This document shows, one piece after another, positions 59,041 through 64,000 of a stretch of 64,000 nucleotides of DNA (its first letter is position 1; each line of letters opens with the position of its first letter). A program made the position numbers and the translations under genes. Below the pieces are notes generated by a model. That model was given only the letters and a program-made list of their open reading frames with translations, had not been told where the DNA came from and searched no databases. The stretch comes from Basidiobolus meristosporus CBS 931.73 (Eukaryota; Basidiobolomycota; Basidiobolomycetes; Basidiobolales; Basidiobolaceae): NCBI GenBank assembly GCA_002104905.1, contig MCFE01000024.1, positions 124,001 to 188,000 of the forward strand, written 5' to 3'.

Positions 59041-62000
59041 CCCATTTTAAGCACGCCTGACAAGATCTCTATGTGTATGCTTTAATAATGGTAACTCTAT
59101 TGATATTAGGCTACCTGCAGCACAAAACACCAGCGATCGGAAGTACAGTGACCACTGATGCATACCATCATGCCCCGTATGATTTCCGTGATGGATCTTT
59201 GGGAATAATAGACCAAAGCCTAAATCAGTTTCCAGTGACAGAGCAAACCAGTTTACAGTAGCGAGAGTTTTGTGTTGTTGCTCAGGAGTGACTGCGGAGC
59301 CAGACTGCCGGGATTGAAAGCCCATACATTGGGATTGATATCGCGACATAGGTCCTTCAGAACTTAGATTGCACACTTCTCTTGCTTGTATTACCAGATT
59401 TTTCATCTTGTCTCCCCTTGATATCACATACATATTACAAAAGTAGACTCTGTACCCTACCGAACCGGACAGAAAACCGGTGGCTATGTTTCATATTCTG
59501 CCATCCATGGGTATAACAAACCCCATCAGACTCAACACCGACTCAAAAGGCGATGTAAGTATCGGTTATACTTTGCAAGACGATTCATCCAGCATCAATG
59601 GGAGAGAAAAGAGAGGGACGACCATATGCAGCACCATAAGTCATGATATTGAGCCAAGATTGTACCAGTGGTATATCGTAAGTAGTTTGTCACAACACTA
59701 TCCATGCAATTTGGCTCCTGATAGAGCAAGTGCCTCGCTTCTGAGATGACATAAAGTCTACTGAACTTTGTTTAAACCTTACTATTGGGTGGACACGGAT
59801 GTCCCCCAATGGGGAGCAAACATCCACTGCCAAACCATCATCCACCATGTGGGCGTCATGGTTGTACTAGTGGACTTCATGCAACCAATTTGCCTGAGAT
59901 TAGTGAGCATCTGGGTTGTGACTAGCTCGCTACAAAGCTCGCTGCAAGCCAATTCGATTTCGCCCAGAATAGCTAGGCGTACGCGCGTCTATAACCTGTT
60001 CCTTCGAACCGATACATCACCACCGTAGGAGTAGTGGCACCTGTACTCTCCTCCAGGCTGGATGGGTGCATACTGTGTTCCTTAAAAAAACTTCGCCAGC
60101 ATTCAGCTGAACATGGTGGACGAAAATCTACCCAGAAGGACGTATCGAACCTGATCATCCGCCCACGTGTGTAGATGCAATCCAGCTTGGAATGCTCCAG
60201 TAAGATTGCCACTTGCCATTAGGTGATTTCGTGATTGCGTGAGGGTTTGCTTGTTGTCCATTGCATGGTTGTGTAAGGCAACTGATAGCGGGGGGAGGAG
60301 GGGCTCCGAGATGTTCAAAGATAATCTATTCAGGTTGACTGCATCAGGCAGGCATCCACCCTAGGTGGTGCCAAAGCCCAGAACGATTGTTGCAAGGGTC
60401 CTACGGTTTTCGATAGCTCCCTTGGTTAAGCTCGCCCTATATGGTGTATTACCATCGGTGATATTGCATCCTCAATGTTCGGTTTGCTAATGGTGATCCA
60501 ACGAAAAGATTTTCGTGGCATACAGCTCAAAATGACTGAGTTCATGCGACAGCCGGTCACAAATCTCCGGTCAGTTTTACAGCAAATTCTAGGCTTTGGA
60601 CCATCTTTTCACGGCATACGGAGTGGACACTGAACTGAGGTGGAGACCTGCCTTATTCGCACTCCATCCCCATCCCTATCACCATCGCATCTGCTGAAAA
60701 GCTACCTCCAACAGCATCCAAATTGGGAAACTAGCCAATCTTTTATTCTGGCCGCCACCCTCATCAATAATATGCCTCCCAGGGCATCCTTTCGGCATGG
60801 TCTGCGGCTGATTAAAGTAGGTACCGTTATCATTCAGGTGAAATGGGAGGGGCCGGCCCAAATCCGCGGTAGATGGTGTCAGTCGATATCACCCTTGCCA
60901 CGTTGTTCCAGCAAGTAAGCATTGTGGATACAGTAACAAAAGTGGGCCGAAGCATAGGCCGATGGGGGTTCGGCTAAAGTGAAAAAGGGTCTTTCTGTAC
61001 TACTTTCCCCACCGCTTCTGAGGCTGCGTGCGGGATCTAGACTGGTCAAGACTAACGGCTACGGATTTCCGATCTTCATTCCATCCCTCTACTGGTTTCG
61101 GCCACGCTTTACCAGAAAGGTTGTTTCAAACGTTTGTGTAATCCTAAATATAGAAATCGCCATCCCGATTCTACGTTTCATATCATCATCTCCATTTCCT
61201 GGGATCCCGCTCGGATCCAAGCGGTGATCAAAGGATGATTTGAACAGCATAATACCGGATTCATTAGCATGGCTACTCAAGGCTCTACGCTTGCCAGTAA
61301 TCGTTTGAAGGCGTAAGGTTTAGGTTAGATAATTCATGTGAAACCAAGGCAATGGCCGCTCTCGACACCTACTGCAAACCGGTTTTCCAGTCAAGAATAC
61401 TCAAGACAGATATCCCTCGCGCGAATACGGGAATATCCACTCGACCTGCGTTCTTGGCCAGCACTCCCTTTTGTTGGGCGGCAGTCGTTCAAGGGGAGCC
61501 TCTCTGGGCTAGTGGTGAGTAAGGTGGTAAAGTTAAGTTGGCTTAGCATTGGGCCCATTTGGTAGATCTGGTACGGTGTAGCTAAAATTGTAGACAAAGT
61601 AAGTCCAGCATACAACCATGTCTCTCATGGCCCAATCGGCATATTGATCACGCACTATGAACAGGAATCCTGAGGCTGATACAATTTTATGAACTGCCTG
61701 GTAGCACACTCTAACTGGATACAATGGTTGTATTACACTGTGTGGTCATCCAGGAGTCTTAGTCGTGGGCATTCATTACACCACTCAACTGCCGTGTGAT
61801 GGCCAGGGCCTTTTTGGCCTGTGCTACTGAAAGCAGATGAGAACATGCAGTTCATTTGTTTTGCATAGAGCGCACTTTGGACCCTGCTGTGTCATGGTCA
61901 GCCGGCTTTTGAGTCGAGAGTAGGCTGTGGGTTGCTTGGCACTAGGCTGATCGTCTAGAATTGCTTTGAAGCCGCGGCTGCACGTCTTTGATGGAGCTTG

Positions 62001-64000
62001 GCTACCGCGCCGGTGACAAATAAGCAGGGGAATATGTGCCTGGCTAGCTGCCGCTGGACGTCGACGAATCCAGTAGTTTAGGCGGTTATAATTAGAATTG
62101 CCATTCAATGTTCGAAAATTGACCACTCGGCTGCAGGCTCACCAGACGGATCTTCTAAATCGGAGGAGAATCGTATGTTCTACACGCAGAAGATCTTGAA
62201 GATTTGAAATTAGATCTATCGACTGGCTGATCCCTACCTCAGAATACCCTATAATGCGGAGGTCGCTGATTTGCATGTAGGGCGGCTTGAACGTAAACCT
62301 TGACTCGGTGTGCGCAAGATGATTTGGATGGCAGTTACGCTTTAGGAAGAAGTGCTAATCCTCTGCGACGTCCCCATCTCTTCAGATTTCCCGATACTTG
62401 AAACCATTGAGACGGTGTTTGACTGCATCATCGAGTTGGATTGCGAAAAGCCCTTCGGATCAGACTGATCTTTCGCATCGTTTCATCGGCCCCCTTACCA
62501 TATTCTCTCGCTCTTCCAGACCAACTGCTATTTCAGCGGAAACCTGGGAAATCCGAGTGCACTCATTAGGAAAGAAACATTGATTGAGTTTCAAACGGGC
62601 CTGTCGTATTGGTGAGGGAATCAACCTGGCCATTGGGCTATAAGGAAGTTGTTTGTTGTGAGGGGAGGCTCGGCCTGCTGCTCTGCATTTCAATAGAATA
62701 GAGTCGAGGTGATTCGAGTTTTCATTTCATGTCATGGTACACAAAAAGCCACTCGATACAAATCACTAAATTGCTGCAGCTGCTCTACTGCAAGGCAAGG
62801 TGAAGTACCACCTGTCATATGATCCGATTTGAGGGGCAGGTCTTCACGCTCCTGGTCATACTAACACCGATCAAACAGAGTGACTTTCCTGCCTAAACAT
62901 CGAACGTAATCCTTCCCAAACTGTATTCAGGCCATACGTCACAATCAGAGGATCCCTGCGGAGACACCCAAGCCAAAACCGCCAGGTCCTGTGTTGGAGC
63001 TATGTACTCGGCGGCTCACACAGCATCCCTACGACGGCCATGGACAAGGCACACTTTGCTAACCCGGAGTTCCCCCCCCCCAGGTCTGGCCACCTCCACA
63101 CACATCCTTTCGTGGCAGTGGGCTGCACATGCACTATTTTCAATATGGGATCCACCAAATCCTGAGCCTTTCCCTCCATCCATGGCCACTTTACGATTGA
63201 TTTGGCAATCAAGGCAGTAGTGTTAGATTCGTTTGCTTAGTGCTATTTGAGCAGTACTCACGCGGCTCATGATTGGGCGGTGCTGATGAAATGATTGGAT
63301 AAATTAGCCAGAGCCAATCGTTGGCGTCAGATGAGTGCATGGAGGTCGTGATCCCCTCCAATCCTAAAGAAAGAGTCGGAATAGCACCGGATCCCTGATC
63401 TCGGATCCCTCAACTGGAAGAAAATCCCAGCACACAAGAGTATCACACCAAGGTTGTTTGGTTGACGTGATCGGTGTAGAGGGCTGCGAGCTTACTCGAT
63501 ATCTCGCAGCGTTCAAAGACAACACTGCAGTCAACACAGCCACCGGCTTGCCGCACACTTGGAGCAGATAGAGCATTGGGCTATGGCAGTGTTAGGCCAC
63601 GCTCGGAAGATCAGCTTAATACATCATCGAAACGTATAAAGCGTTGCTTACGTCAAGATAGCCGGTTTTGGCTAATTACCAGGAAGATCAGTGGGAGTTG
63701 GTTTGTTTTCTTGAGATTTCCACACTTGGGAAAACAATTAGGTGCACACCAAGTCAGTATTCTATTCTATTGATCACAAGCACGATCGGAAAAACAAGGT
63801 TGGCTTGGAAGGGTCTCAATCTATCAGTTAATGAGATAATATAGAATTTAAATTGTTGCCGACGGCTGGCCAATGAACGATTGCACGCCGATGACTCTGA
63901 CCCATCTAGGCTGCTAATACTTAGTATTGGTCGATGTTTTTGTGGCCAATCCGGAGCTGGATGCTTCCTGCTTATCACATCTACTGATCGGAATGGCCAT
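59041..64000. other. Host-like DNA without a recognised gene
   Basis: GC content returns to that of the first 16 kb. The longest frames (59047-59433 minus, 59768-60028 plus, 60640-60918 plus, 61824-62126 minus) are 86-128 codons and show no domain, signal peptide or coherent splice pattern that I can defend. A run of ten or more C residues lies near 63072. Undetected multi-exon genes or decayed genes are possible. Confidence 0.4.

Noticed and set aside
59041-64000. Short ORFs such as 60640-60918 and 61824-62126
   Set aside because: They are chance-length frames without motifs. I could not assemble any plausible spliced gene from them.

Overview
The window looks like nuclear DNA of a filamentous, probably dikaryotic, fungus with a repeat-rich genome. 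Supporting signs are host genes with short introns (mostly 54-65 bp) carrying GTRNGT-type donors and CTAAC-like branch points, a Pho85-type (Pcl) cyclin, zincless fungal/plant-type Fpg glycosylase, C2H2 and homeodomain regulators, and a large island of Copia, Gypsy, Harbinger and Plavaka-type elements. A rust-like or similarly repeat-inflated fungus would fit, but the genus cannot be resolved from the sequence alone.

Layout. Positions 1-16.9 kb are gene-bearing host DNA with five supported genes: a Pcl-like cyclin (4251-5022, +), a three-finger C2H2 protein (6386-7435, +), a four-finger C2H2 protein (10045-10583, -), an Fpg/MutM-type DNA glycosylase (12105-13368, -, five exons), and a 310-residue homeodomain protein (14608-16014, -, eight exons) whose normally invariant Asn51 is Arg. 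Positions 16.9-58.3 kb are a nested transposon island. Positions 59-64 kb return to higher-GC DNA in which I recognise no gene.

Inside the island the insertion order can be partly read. A plus-strand Copia-A element (LTR at 16885) was interrupted by a minus-strand Copia-A copy (17325-23081), itself hit by a 1.07-kb LTR-like element E (18041-19111). A second plus-strand Copia-A LTR (23850) was split by a 12.8-kb element B (24144-36910, target duplication AAAAC/AAAAT). B contains two full-length Harbinger elements in inverted orientation (25546-28963 and 30227-33629) and another E copy (35092-36162). Further right are solo LTRs, a nearly fully palindromic 735-bp MITE using the Harbinger ends (39635-40369), Copia and Gypsy relics, a 4.7-kb Copia-C element with a perfect target duplication (45820-50503), a split Harbinger relic, and a Plavaka/CACTA-type transposase fragment (53349-54310).

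Two features stand out. The Copia families share a primer-binding site immediately after the LTR that matches the anticodon stem-loop of fungal initiator tRNA-Met (half-tRNA priming, as in Drosophila copia and yeast Ty5), and it contains the ATG that begins gag in the A family. The two Harbinger copies are complementary wrecks: one keeps an intact DDE transposase and has a broken second protein, the other the reverse, and mobile-looking palindromic derivatives with the same ends lie nearby.
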